Shown piece by piece: positions 1 to 7,518 of a stretch of 38,927 nt of DNA (position 1 is its first letter; the number at the start of each line of letters is the position of its first letter). The translations under genes and the position numbers were made by a program. The notes beneath the pieces were generated by a model that made no database searches, was not told where the DNA came from, and worked only from the letters and a program-made list of their open reading frames with translations. Origin of the DNA: Deltaproteobacteria bacterium (lineage in GTDB: Bacteria > Myxococcota_A > Polyangia > HGW-17 > JAJRWW01); assembly GCA_029938605.1 (NCBI GenBank), contig JAOZUO010000068.1, positions 1 to 38,927 on the forward strand. Reading direction: 5' to 3'.

Positions 1-34
1 CTGATCCATCCTAGGCGTGATATCTTCACTGGCG

Positions 35-74
35 TGCTGCCATGCTGCCATGCTGCCATGCTGCCATGCTGGCC
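35..74. repeat. 8-bp tandem repeat (TGCTGCCA, about 5 copies)
   Basis: Four exact copies of TGCTGCCA plus one variant copy run head to tail just upstream of the radical SAM gene. The repeat contains in-frame ATG codons, so an automatic caller could start the gene inside it. The ATG at 85 lies after the repeat and is preferred, because the repeat would encode an unnatural Cys/Pro/Ala-rich leader. Confidence 0.85.
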
Positions 75-84
75 CGTGCCGACT

Positions 85-1125
85 ATGAAGCGATCATCGA
101 ACACCGCCTCTCCCGCTGCCCTGTGGAAGCCCGCCAAGGATGGCGCTGTGCGCTGTTTTTTGTGTCACCACCGTTGCCTCATTGAGAACGGGGATCGCGG
201 TGACTGTTGCGTGCGGGAGAACCGCGACGGCGAGCTGGTGACGCTGACGTACGGGCGGCTGGTGTCGGCGAACGTCGACCCCATCGAGAAGAAGCCGCTG
301 TTCCACGTGCACCCGGGCTCCACCTCCCTGTCCGTAGCCACGGCGGGCTGCAACTTCCGTTGCTCCTTCTGCCAGAACCACTCCATCGCCCACTGGCCCC
401 GGAAGCGGCCCGGGCGGGAGCTCCCCGGAGATCCCAGCGCTCCGGAGGAGGTGGCCGAGGCGGCCGTCCGGCAGGGCTGCGCTTCCATCTCGTACACCTA
501 CACCGAGCCCACGGTGTTCTGGGAATTTGTACGCGACGCGGCCGTGGTCGCCCATGAACGGGGCGTGGCCAACTGCCTGGTGACCAACGGTTACATGACT
601 CCCGAGGCCCTGGATTACATGGGGGACGCCATCGATGCGGCCAACGTGGATCTCAAGGGGCTGGATCGAGAGCGACAGCTCCAGGCCACGGGCGCCCGGC
701 CCGGTCCGGTGCAGCGGACCATTCGCGCCATGCGGGAGCGTGGGATCTGGGTGGAGGTGACCACCCTCATCGTGCCGCGGCTGAACGACGGCGAAGCCGA
801 GCTGCGATCCATCGCGGAGTTTCTCGCCGACGTGGACCCGGACCTGCCTTGGCACGTGAGCCGGTTCCACCCCGACAACGAGATGCTTGACCGCGGTCCC
901 ACGGACCCGGCCATTTTGCAAAAGGCCTGTGAGTGGGGGCGACAGGCCGGTCTGCGGTACGTCTATTCGGGGAACCTGTGGGGTGACGACAATGAGTCCA
1001 CGCGCTGTCCGACCTGCAAAGAGATCGTGCTCGGGCGGCACGGATTCCGCCTGGGTCGGGTGGCCATGAAGGGGGGCCGGTGCGAACATTGCTCCGCGCC
1101 CATCGCCGGGATCGGCATGCCATGA
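85..1125 (+). CDS. amrS: AmmeMemoRadiSam-type radical SAM enzyme (pyruvate formate-lyase activator-like)
   Basis: A 346-residue radical SAM protein. The [4Fe-4S]-binding CxxxCxxC motif is C89-N-F-R-C93-S-F-C96. It is preceded by a Cys-rich N-terminal segment (CFLCHHRC) and a C-terminal CxxC pair (CPTC), the layout of the AmmeMemoRadiSam radical SAM family related to PflA. Members make a 5'-deoxyadenosyl radical; their physiological substrate is not firmly known. The usual partners AmmeMemo and AMMECR1 are not seen here, although the window edge cuts the upstream side. The start at 85 is chosen because earlier in-frame ATGs lie in a tandem repeat. The next gene, prmC, starts 33 bp downstream on the same strand. 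Confidence 0.82.
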   Translation: MKRSSNTASPAALWKPAKDGAVRCFLCHHRCLIENGDRGDCCVRENRDGELVTLTYGRLVSANVDPIEKKPLFHVHPGSTSLSVATAGCNFRCSFCQNHSIAHWPRKRPGRELPGDPSAPEEVAEAAVRQGCASISYTYTEPTVFWEFVRDAAVVAHERGVANCLVTNGYMTPEALDYMGDAIDAANVDLKGLDRERQLQATGARPGPVQRTIRAMRERGIWVEVTTLIVPRLNDGEAELRSIAEFLADVDPDLPWHVSRFHPDNEMLDRGPTDPAILQKACEWGRQAGLRYVYSGNLWGDDNESTRCPTCKEIVLGRHGFRLGRVAMKGGRCEHCSAPIAGIGMP

Positions 1126-1158
1126 CCAGCGCGCCAATATGGCCCATTTGGGTGAGCT

Positions 1159-2031
1159 ATGCAGGGTAAGCTTTGGACCGTGCGCGAGGTCCTGTCCTGG
1201 ACCACCGATCGCTTCTCCCAGGTCGGGCTGGAGTCGGCCCGGCTGGACGCCGAGGTGCTGCTGGCCCACGCCCTGGACGTGCAGCGTGTGGGGCTGTACA
1301 TCGATCTGGATCGGCCCTTGGACGACGCCGAGCGGGACCGCTACCGGGGGCTGGTGAGTCGTCGTCTACAGCGGGAGCCCGTGGCCTACCTGGTGGGGGA
1401 GCGAGAGTTCTGGTCCCGCCCCTTTGCTGTGGACGCGCGGGTGCTGGTGCCCCGACCTGAGACCGAGACGCTGGTGGAGCAGGCCCTCGTGGCGCTGCGG
1501 GACTTCACCGCCCCCCGGGTGTTGGACGTGGGCACGGGCAGCGGGATCATCGCCGTGACCCTTGCGGCCGAACGGCCTGACGCCAGGGTGGTGGCCACGG
1601 ACTTGAGCGCCGACGCCCTGGAGGTCGCCGCAGCCAACGTGGCCCGCCACGAGGTGGAGGTCACGCTTCACGTGGGAGATCTTTTCGAGGCCCTTCCATC
1701 CCAGGAGCCTCCCTTCGGGCTCATCGCGGCCAATTTGCCTTACGTGGCCATGGCGGAGCGCGACTCCCTGCAGCCGGAGCTCCTCGTCGAGCCCGCGGGG
1801 GCGCTGTTTGCCGAAGACGGCGGGCTGGCTGTGGTCAAGCGGCTGGTGCGGGCGGTGTCGGCCCACCTGGAGCGGCCCGGGGGCGTCCTGATGCTGGAGG
1901 TGGGGCTGGGGCAGACCCGGGAGGTCGCCCGGTTGTTGATGGACGCCGGAATTTCGGACGGGGTCACCGTACACCGGGATCTGGCAGGCCTCGAGCGGGT
2001 GGTGTCGGGCCGCCTCCCGGTTGGGGCGTAG
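1159..2031 (+). CDS. prmC: Peptide chain release factor N5-glutamine methyltransferase
   Basis: PrmC/HemK methylates the Gln of the GGQ motif in release factors RF1 and RF2, using S-adenosylmethionine. The 290 residues fit the family. There is an N-terminal helical RF-binding domain, a linker with the PRPETE motif (VLVPRPETETLVEQ), then the SAM-binding glycine-rich loop VLDVGTGSGIIAVTLA. The catalytic NPPY motif appears as N-L-P-Y (AANLPYVA), a substitution at the second position. Release factor genes prfA or prfB are not adjacent. The gene is followed after 14 bp by a HAD phosphatase, so the two are probably co-transcribed. Confidence 0.9.
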   Translation: MQGKLWTVREVLSWTTDRFSQVGLESARLDAEVLLAHALDVQRVGLYIDLDRPLDDAERDRYRGLVSRRLQREPVAYLVGEREFWSRPFAVDARVLVPRPETETLVEQALVALRDFTAPRVLDVGTGSGIIAVTLAAERPDARVVATDLSADALEVAAANVARHEVEVTLHVGDLFEALPSQEPPFGLIAANLPYVAMAERDSLQPELLVEPAGALFAEDGGLAVVKRLVRAVSAHLERPGGVLMLEVGLGQTREVARLLMDAGISDGVTVHRDLAGLERVVSGRLPVGA

Positions 2032-2045
2032 TAGAGGTACAAGTC

Positions 2046-2714
2046 ATGGCGACGGCGTTTTTCGACGTGGACGGGACCATCCTGCGGGGCGCCGCGGGGT
2101 TGCTGGCTTTGGACATCTTCCGGAAGGCGGGATACATCAACTATTGGCACGCGGTCCAGGCCGCCGGCTACCACGTGCTGCACAAGGCCGGCGTCATGCA
2201 GGCCGACGAGGTGTACAAAAAGGCCATCGCGCCCTTTGTGGGTCGGAGGGAGACCGAGGTGGCCGACCTGCTCGAGCGGGTCTATCGAATGCGCGTGCGC
2301 CCGGCCATCTACGAGCGGGCCGTGTCCCTGGCCGAGGCCCACCAGCGACGCGGTGATCGGATCGTCCTTCTGTCCGCCAGCTCCTCCCTGCTGCTGGAGC
2401 ATTTCCGGGACGCCTTGCCTGTAACAGATGTGCTCGCCTTCACCCAGCTGGCCCAAGATGGCGTGTTCATCAACGCCTACATGGAACCGGTGCCTTATGG
2501 CGACAACAAGCTCCTGCTGGCCAATCGGTACCTCGAGCAGCACGGCGAGAGTCTCGTGGACGCCACTTTTTACACCGACTCCATCACGGACCTGGCGCTC
2601 CTGGAGCGGGTGGGGGTCCCCCGCCCGGTGAACGCTGACCTGCGTCTCACCCGGGTCGCCGAGAGGAACGGCTGGCCCGCGCTGCGCCTCTATCGGGTCA
2701 TCGGGCCCCAGTAG
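2046..2714 (+). CDS. HAD-IB family phosphatase (SerB-like hydrolase)
   Basis: A 222-residue haloacid dehalogenase-type phosphatase. Motif I is FFDVDGTIL, with nucleophile D7 and acid D9. Motif II is the Ser of LLSASSS, the lysine of motif III is in PYGDNKLLLA, and motif IV is YTDSITDLALL. The C1-type helical cap between motifs I and II puts it in subclass IB with phosphoserine phosphatase and its many relatives of unknown substrate. It could act on phosphoserine, a lysophospholipid or another small phosphomonoester; the sequence does not decide. Its last 25 bp overlap the 3' end of the convergent phosphodiesterase gene. Confidence 0.8.
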   Translation: MATAFFDVDGTILRGAAGLLALDIFRKAGYINYWHAVQAAGYHVLHKAGVMQADEVYKKAIAPFVGRRETEVADLLERVYRMRVRPAIYERAVSLAEAHQRRGDRIVLLSASSSLLLEHFRDALPVTDVLAFTQLAQDGVFINAYMEPVPYGDNKLLLANRYLEQHGESLVDATFYTDSITDLALLERVGVPRPVNADLRLTRVAERNGWPALRLYRVIGPQ

Positions 2715-4675
2715 TCGGCCAAGGCGTTGGCGGTGGCGGCCTGCTTCGGAGGCTGGATTCGCTTCCAGAGACCCGGTGGTCCAGGTCGGGCGTGTTTGGG
2801 TGGCTCCATACCCACGGCGGCCGCCACGGCGGCGGCGACCTGGGTCATGTGAAGGTGGCCCAAGTTCTGGCCCTGCCCTTGGCCTTGGCCTTGGTCTCGG
2901 CCTTGGTCTCGGCCTTGGTCTCGGCCTTGGATCGACGTCCCGGACTGTACGCCGGGGCCGGCGGCGAGGAACACCCCGTGCATGGCGGCCAGGTCGCTGC
3001 GGAAGCCGTCGGCGGCCATGGTGTAGGGCCAGGTGGTGAGCGTCCTGGTGCGGCGGTGGCTCAGGGAGAATCCCGGGGCGGCCTGGACGAAGAGGTCCGC
3101 CGCGGTGGCGGGCAGCCCCATGCGCGCGAAGGCGCTGGCGCGCACCACCCGGCCCCTGGCGCCCTTGGCGAGCTTGGCAAACACAGGCTTGCCAGCCACC
3201 CGGAGGGCGGCTAGGCGGTGTTCCACGGCGGCCGGGGATACGCCGGGAGGCAGGTGTATGAAGCCGGCGCCCGCCGCGGTGATGACCCGAATGCGACGGT
3301 CCACCGAGACCAGGGCCGCCCGCAGGGAGACGTCGTGAAGCACGGGCGCCAGGCCGTGGTTGCTGGCCAACACCACCCTGGTGCGTTTCAGGTCCAGGGC
3401 GTCGAGGATCCGGGCCAGCCGCAGATCCACCTCCCGTAAGCCGCGCTCCAGGGCGGTGTGGAAGCGGACCACCTCTTCGTTGTTCAACTCGGGGCGCCCT
3501 CGTTGGGCAAAGAGCTGCCGCCCCAAGGAGTCCACGGCGCCGATGTACAGGATCGCCAGGTCGAAGGTGTCGCCCTTGCCCAGCTTGGCGGCCAGGTCCA
3601 CGGCCGCGTCCACCTCGGCCAGGCCTGTGCGCCAGAAGAGGGTCTCGTCCATGCGTCCCTTCTGGAAGCTGCGTTTGTCCGCCAGGGCCGGCCGGATCAA
3701 CCCAGCCCGGTCCAGGGTGCGTCGAAAAGTCACCGGTCGGGCGAGGTTGGTGGCCGTTGGGGAGACGTAGAACCGGGCCCTGCCCGTGCGCGGGTCGAAG
3801 CTGCGTAAAAAGACGCGGGTCAGGCGACGTGGGGCCGGCGTGGAGTCCGGCAGCGTGCCGCCGGACCAGAGCACGTCCCGCCACTCGCCGGGCGCCAGGC
3901 TGGGCGCTCCACCCCGCAGGTTCGCGCCCGTAGCTGGGGTCAGCACGATCTTGCCCGAGGCGCCCCGCCGTACGCCCAGCAAGGTTCTGGGCGTACCGGG
4001 CGTCCGCCGTCCGGCGCGTAGCTCCAAGCTTGCGCCAGGTCCATCGGACCTCAGGGTGATATCCACGGCGGGCCGCGGTGCGCTCACCCGACCCCGGGTG
4101 GCGTAGCAGACCGATCGCACCAGGCTGGGCGGCGGCTCGTCGCAAAAGGTGCCCATGACGCCCCAGGTCACTGTGCGTAGCCCCTGTCGGGGCGCCGCCT
4201 GCCACAGGGTCTCGGCAGCCATGAGCTCGGAGAAGCCGTTGACCCGTTTGCCTCGGCGGTAGAAGCGGTTGCTCACGATGCCGTGGTGCGCGGGATAGAC
4301 CCCGGTGACCATGGTCGCCAGGTTCGACGCGGTCACCGCGGGATCCACCGGCATCAGGGAGGTGGCCCGGGCCCCGGCGGCCAGACGAGCCAGCCCTCCC
4401 GCCGCCACCCGCGCCCGCGAGGCGGGCCTCTGCCCAGGCAGAAACCGGCCCTCCTTCAACCAGCGGTTGAGCCACGGGGCCCCGAGACCATCTAGCTGAA
4501 TGAGCACCGTTCGAACCTGGTGTGGCCGCACCCTCCGGGGGCGCGACAACCGAAGCCGGGCGTCAGGGTCCCCAGCCGTTTCGGAGCGCCGTGACACGGA
4601 AGGCTTTCCACAGGTGGTTTGCGTCGGAAACGCGAGAGCCAGAAACAAGATGATGGCGCGTGTTGTTTTGCACAT
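2690..4675 (-). CDS. Exported type I phosphodiesterase / nucleotide pyrophosphatase-like protein
   Basis: About 661 residues. The start at 4675 gives a hydrophobic signal peptide (MCKTTRAIILFLALAF); an upstream in-frame start would bury it. The fold is recognised from LIQLDG (metal ligand D62), the nucleophile region PAVTASNLATMVTG (T115) followed by VYPAHHGI, and a late MHGVFLAAGPG carrying the conserved His. Family members hydrolyse phosphodiesters or pyrophosphates with two metal ions. Two usual ligand motifs are altered: the expected D..GH is AVDSLGR (D382, R386) and the expected SDH is S-N439-H440. The enzyme may therefore be altered or inactive. The C-terminal part carries a GRDQ/GQ tandem repeat. 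Confidence 0.68.
   Translation of the reverse strand: MCKTTRAIILFLALAFPTQTTCGKPSVSRRSETAGDPDARLRLSRPRRVRPHQVRTVLIQLDGLGAPWLNRWLKEGRFLPGQRPASRARVAAGGLARLAAGARATSLMPVDPAVTASNLATMVTGVYPAHHGIVSNRFYRRGKRVNGFSELMAAETLWQAAPRQGLRTVTWGVMGTFCDEPPPSLVRSVCYATRGRVSAPRPAVDITLRSDGPGASLELRAGRRTPGTPRTLLGVRRGASGKIVLTPATGANLRGGAPSLAPGEWRDVLWSGGTLPDSTPAPRRLTRVFLRSFDPRTGRARFYVSPTATNLARPVTFRRTLDRAGLIRPALADKRSFQKGRMDETLFWRTGLAEVDAAVDLAAKLGKGDTFDLAILYIGAVDSLGRQLFAQRGRPELNNEEVVRFHTALERGLREVDLRLARILDALDLKRTRVVLASNHGLAPVLHDVSLRAALVSVDRRIRVITAAGAGFIHLPPGVSPAAVEHRLAALRVAGKPVFAKLAKGARGRVVRASAFARMGLPATAADLFVQAAPGFSLSHRRTRTLTTWPYTMAADGFRSDLAAMHGVFLAAGPGVQSGTSIQGRDQGRDQGRDQGQGQGQGQNLGHLHMTQVAAAVAAAVGMEPPKHARPGPPGLWKRIQPPKQAATANALADYWGPMTR
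2875..2931. repeat. 6/12-bp in-frame tandem repeat in the phosphodiesterase gene
   Basis: A GGCCTT-based hexamer and the 12-bp unit GGTCTCGGCCTT (three copies) alternate here. On the minus strand they encode GRDQ and GQ repeats near the C-terminus of the phosphodiesterase, just before a predicted helical tail. Changes of 6 or 12 bp would keep the reading frame. Confidence 0.85.
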
Positions 4676-4831
4676 GGACGTGCTGCATTGCAACTGCCGT
4701 GCCCACCTAAGATCCGGTGAAATCCTGGAAGATCGTCCGAAATCCGTCCCCACCCGTGCGGTATCCGTCCCCGCGCGTCCGAAATCCGGACCTCGCAAGA
4801 CTCCGTGAGAGGTCCGGTAGAGATTTTCTTG

Positions 4832-4861
4832 TTTACATGAAGATCTGCGACGCGCGATAGT
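4832..4861 (+). promoter_or_regulatory. Possible sigma70-type promoter for the aminotransferase
   Basis: TTTACA (4832-4837), an 18-bp spacer and GATAGT (4856-4861) lie upstream of the start codon at 4891. The -10 matches consensus in 4 of 6 positions. The fit is moderate. Confidence 0.33.
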
Positions 4862-4890
4862 TCTAAAAACCGACTAACAGAGGTGTGAAA

Positions 4891-6054
4891 ATGACGATTA
4901 GAGCCGCTCAGCGAGTCACGCAGATCCCCAAATCGGCGATTCACGAGATGACCCGACTGTCTCAGCAATTTGAGGATGTTGCTTTTTTGTCTTGGGCCAA
5001 GCCTACTTCCAGCGCGCCGATTCATATCCGAGAGCGCGCGGCCGAGGCCGTCGTACAGGGGCACACCGACGGCTACTCGACAAACGCCGGCCTGCTCGAG
5101 CTCCGGCAGGCCATCGTAAAGAAGCTTCGCCGGGACAACGGCATTTCTGCCCAGGCCTCGGAGGTGATCGTCACGGTCGGCGCCATCGAGGGGCTCACCG
5201 CGGCGCTCCTGGCCACGGTGGACCCGGGCGACGAGGTCATTCTGCCGTCGCCCACCTACTCGACCCACATCAATCAGGTGCTGCTCGCCTCGGCCACACC
5301 GGTGTTCGCGCCTCTGGTGGAGGACCAGGGATTTCGTTTGGACCTGGACGCCATCGCCGCGGCCATCACGCCCAAAACCAGAGCGGTGCTCTACTGCACG
5401 CCGAGCAATCCGTCCGGCACGGTGTTTGGAGAGGAGGACCTGCGCGGGCTCGCCGCGCTGGCCTTGGAACACGACCTGGTCGTCATCACCGACGAGGCCT
5501 ACGAGTACTTTGTGTTCGATGGCGCACGCCACTTCAGCATCGCCTCGATGCCCGAGATGCGACACCACGCAATCAGCTGCTTCACCTTCACAAAGAGTTA
5601 CGCCATGACGGGTTGGCGCGTTGGCTACCTCCACGCCGATGAGGAGTGGATCGCGCAGATCAACAAGCCGCACATCGCCTGTGCCATCTGTGCGCCGGTG
5701 GCCTCTCAGGTCGCCGCCCTCGCGGCGCTCGAAGGTCCGCAAGATTGTATCGTGGAGTTTCGAGAGCACTATCGTTTGGCACGCGACCGCATGTGCGAGC
5801 GGCTCGACCGTCTTGGGGGCGTGTTCGAGTACCAGAAGCCCGAGGGTGCCTACCTCATGTTCCCCAAAATCCTTCTGGAGGAGGGGCGCGACTCCAAGCA
5901 ATTCTGTGAGCGCCTGCTACGCGAGGCCTTGGTGTCGACGACCCCTGGGGTAGACTTCGGAAGCACGGGAGAGGGGCACCTCCGGATGTCGTTTTGCGTT
6001 CCCATCGAGACCATCGACCTGGCGTTCGATCGCATGGAGCGGTATTTTCTCTAG
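4891..6054 (+). CDS. Fold-type I PLP-dependent aminotransferase (class I/II)
   Basis: A 387-residue aminotransferase of the aspartate aminotransferase superfamily. The PLP-binding lysine is K235 in FTFTKSYAMTGWRVGY. The substrate-loop region GYSTNAGLLELRQAI, the cofactor motif CTPSNPSGTVF and the DEAYEYF motif are all present. ATG at 4891 is preferred over the GTG two codons earlier because AGAGG lies seven bases upstream of it. The amino donor and acceptor cannot be told from motifs. The gene converges on the PocR-domain protein gene with about 70 bp between, and this stretch has somewhat less extreme GC than its surroundings. Confidence 0.85.
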   Translation: MTIRAAQRVTQIPKSAIHEMTRLSQQFEDVAFLSWAKPTSSAPIHIRERAAEAVVQGHTDGYSTNAGLLELRQAIVKKLRRDNGISAQASEVIVTVGAIEGLTAALLATVDPGDEVILPSPTYSTHINQVLLASATPVFAPLVEDQGFRLDLDAIAAAITPKTRAVLYCTPSNPSGTVFGEEDLRGLAALALEHDLVVITDEAYEYFVFDGARHFSIASMPEMRHHAISCFTFTKSYAMTGWRVGYLHADEEWIAQINKPHIACAICAPVASQVAALAALEGPQDCIVEFREHYRLARDRMCERLDRLGGVFEYQKPEGAYLMFPKILLEEGRDSKQFCERLLREALVSTTPGVDFGSTGEGHLRMSFCVPIETIDLAFDRMERYFL

Positions 6055-6124
6055 CCGGACCCGGTGAGCCCCGGTCCCCTGGATTGAGGACCTGCTCGGT
6101 TCGCTGATCGGTGGGTTTCTCTTC

Positions 6125-7036
6125 TTATCCACCCACCGCCTCGGCCAGGTCCGATAGCCGGGTTTCAGTCGTGACGTGCGCAACCAGGGCTTCGATGGTC
6201 TGCATGACCTCAGGCAAAGTGGTGCGATGTACCCGCCCAACCAGCTTTTGGGCCCGAACGGAGTCGATTCCGAGCTGCACTGTTAGCAGCTCCGGATCGG
6301 GCTCGTCGGGCTCTGTGGCCACTCCACAGCCGGTTACCTGGCCAACCAACTCGCCGTGGCACAGAATCGGGACCACTACCCGTTGCATGCCGGCGTCACA
6401 AAGGTCTGCCACAGGACGCCGCTGTACGGCGAGCTCAGCCGACATGGCGGAGGTGACCGTCTGGCAGATCGTGGTCAGGTGGAGCGGGGTGCTCCGAATC
6501 AATCCGCACAGACCATTGCGTTGACCGATGGTGCGCAGCAATGTGCCGCTCGGCGTAGCGAGACTCATTACCAGGCCGGTCTGCACGTAGATGTCGGCAA
6601 GTCGCGTACGAAGGGCAGGGGTGTCCCAGGCACACAGCGGTTCGTCAGCGTACCGGGTCTGCTCCTCGTACGCGGAGCGAATCGCCTTTGCCAGGTTGTC
6701 GGGTGTGATCGGCTTGAGCAGCAGCGCTCGCGCACCACAGCTCGCAGCCACGTGCACCAGCGAGGGCGACCGCAGCGCGGTGATCAGCACAAACGTGACG
6801 TCCGGCCTGTGTCGACAAAGCCTGCTGATCAGGCGCACTCCGTTCGTGCCGGCCATGCGGGCTGGCACAACGGCCACCTCGAATCGGCTGTGAGCGAGGC
6901 GTTGGTGCGCCTCGCCGACTGAGGAGGCGCTCTCGATACTCAAGTTCAACCGAAGCGCTGCTTCTCGTAAGTCCTTGGAGAACGGCGCATCGTCGTCCAA
7001 CAACAGCACCCGGACTGGTATCGACTCGGTGGTCAT
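6125..7036 (-). CDS. Pseudo-receiver plus PocR ligand-binding domain protein
   Basis: A 303-residue protein. Residues 8-125 form a CheY-like receiver: acidic pocket D14-D15-D16, T86 and K108-P109 are present, but the phospho-acceptor position is P58 (VVPARMAGTNG, where VLDxxMPGxxG is usual). It should not be phosphorylated in the normal way. Residues about 150-290 resemble the PocR sensory domain (Cys-containing GLCGLIR, then CDAGMQRVVVPILCHGELVG), a PAS-related ligand-binding domain. No HTH or enzymatic output domain is seen, so it probably signals by protein contact. Start 7036 has a strong GAGGAG ribosome site. It diverges from a small lipoprotein gene. Confidence 0.75.
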   Translation of the reverse strand: MTTESIPVRVLLLDDDAPFSKDLREAALRLNLSIESASSVGEAHQRLAHSRFEVAVVPARMAGTNGVRLISRLCRHRPDVTFVLITALRSPSLVHVAASCGARALLLKPITPDNLAKAIRSAYEEQTRYADEPLCAWDTPALRTRLADIYVQTGLVMSLATPSGTLLRTIGQRNGLCGLIRSTPLHLTTICQTVTSAMSAELAVQRRPVADLCDAGMQRVVVPILCHGELVGQVTGCGVATEPDEPDPELLTVQLGIDSVRAQKLVGRVHRTTLPEVMQTIEALVAHVTTETRLSDLAEAVGG

Positions 7037-7111
7037 TGAACTCTCCTCAATGTCTCTTATGAGGATAGACACGTGTCCACAGGTGCGACCATCAGACAGC
7101 TTGTGAATTCT

Positions 7112-7145
7112 GCGTAGCAATTTCCGCCATCGCCGCGTAGCAATT
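7112..7145. promoter_or_regulatory. Direct repeat GCGTAGCAATT, possible operator
   Basis: The 11-mer GCGTAGCAATT occurs at 7112-7122 and again at 7135-7145, starts 23 bp apart, about two helical turns. It sits in the 224-bp divergent spacer between the PocR protein (-) and the small lipoprotein (+). This spacing suits a dimeric regulator contacting one DNA face. The perfect palindrome AGCGATCGCT lies about 25 bp further right. Confidence 0.4.
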
Positions 7146-7260
7146 CGGGAGAAATGGCGAGAACAGCTGAGCGATCGCTGCTAAGATGGCCGAGCGAAAC
7201 AGCTACTTGCCGGAGTGCACCAAGAAGACTTCATAGACCGTGTACCAGAAGGAGTGATCA

Positions 7261-7518
7261 ATGAAAAATGGTGTTTATGCAGTGATTTGTTGTGTGATGT
7301 TGCTGGGCGGGTGCAGTGGTGAATATGAGAAACAGATGAAGTTGGCCAAGAGCAAGGTTTGCGAGCTGAAAGCAGCCGAGGCGAAGCTTGAGCAAAAAAA
7401 GGATCGAAAAGTACGGGAAAAAGTACTGCAGCTCATGCGATACATTAAGATTCACGCGGACAATTCGGGCAAGCCGGAAAAATTCATGAAAGAGCTCGCC
7501 AAGCACACCTGCAAATAG
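7261..7518 (+). CDS. Small putative lipoprotein, 85 residues
   Basis: The short signal peptide ends in a clear lipobox (VMLLGGC-SGEYEKQ), so the mature protein would be lipid-anchored at its N-terminal Cys. The mature part of about 67 residues is Lys/Glu-rich, mostly predicted helix, and contains two further Cys (KVCELK and a Cys close to the C-terminus) that could pair. AAGGAG sits at proper distance before the ATG. Codon use is clearly more AT-rich than the neighbours, which hints at recent acquisition or weak expression. I do not recognise a family. It diverges from the PocR protein and is followed 15 bp downstream by a palindromic element. Confidence 0.72.
   Translation: MKNGVYAVICCVMLLGGCSGEYEKQMKLAKSKVCELKAAEAKLEQKKDRKVREKVLQLMRYIKIHADNSGKPEKFMKELAKHTCK

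Noticed and set aside
1740..4475. 911-codon open frame on the minus strand
   Set aside because: It runs antisense to prmC and the HAD gene and in another frame of the phosphodiesterase gene. Its product is Arg/Pro/Gly-rich with no family motifs; this is a GC-rich shadow frame.
4492..5901. 469-codon open frame on the minus strand
   Set aside because: It is antisense to the aminotransferase gene, which has a ribosome site and complete catalytic motifs.
6058..6078. Possible terminator hairpin between the aminotransferase and the PocR protein gene
   Set aside because: The GGACC..GGTCC stem needs a bulge and is not followed by a T-run; too weak to annotate.
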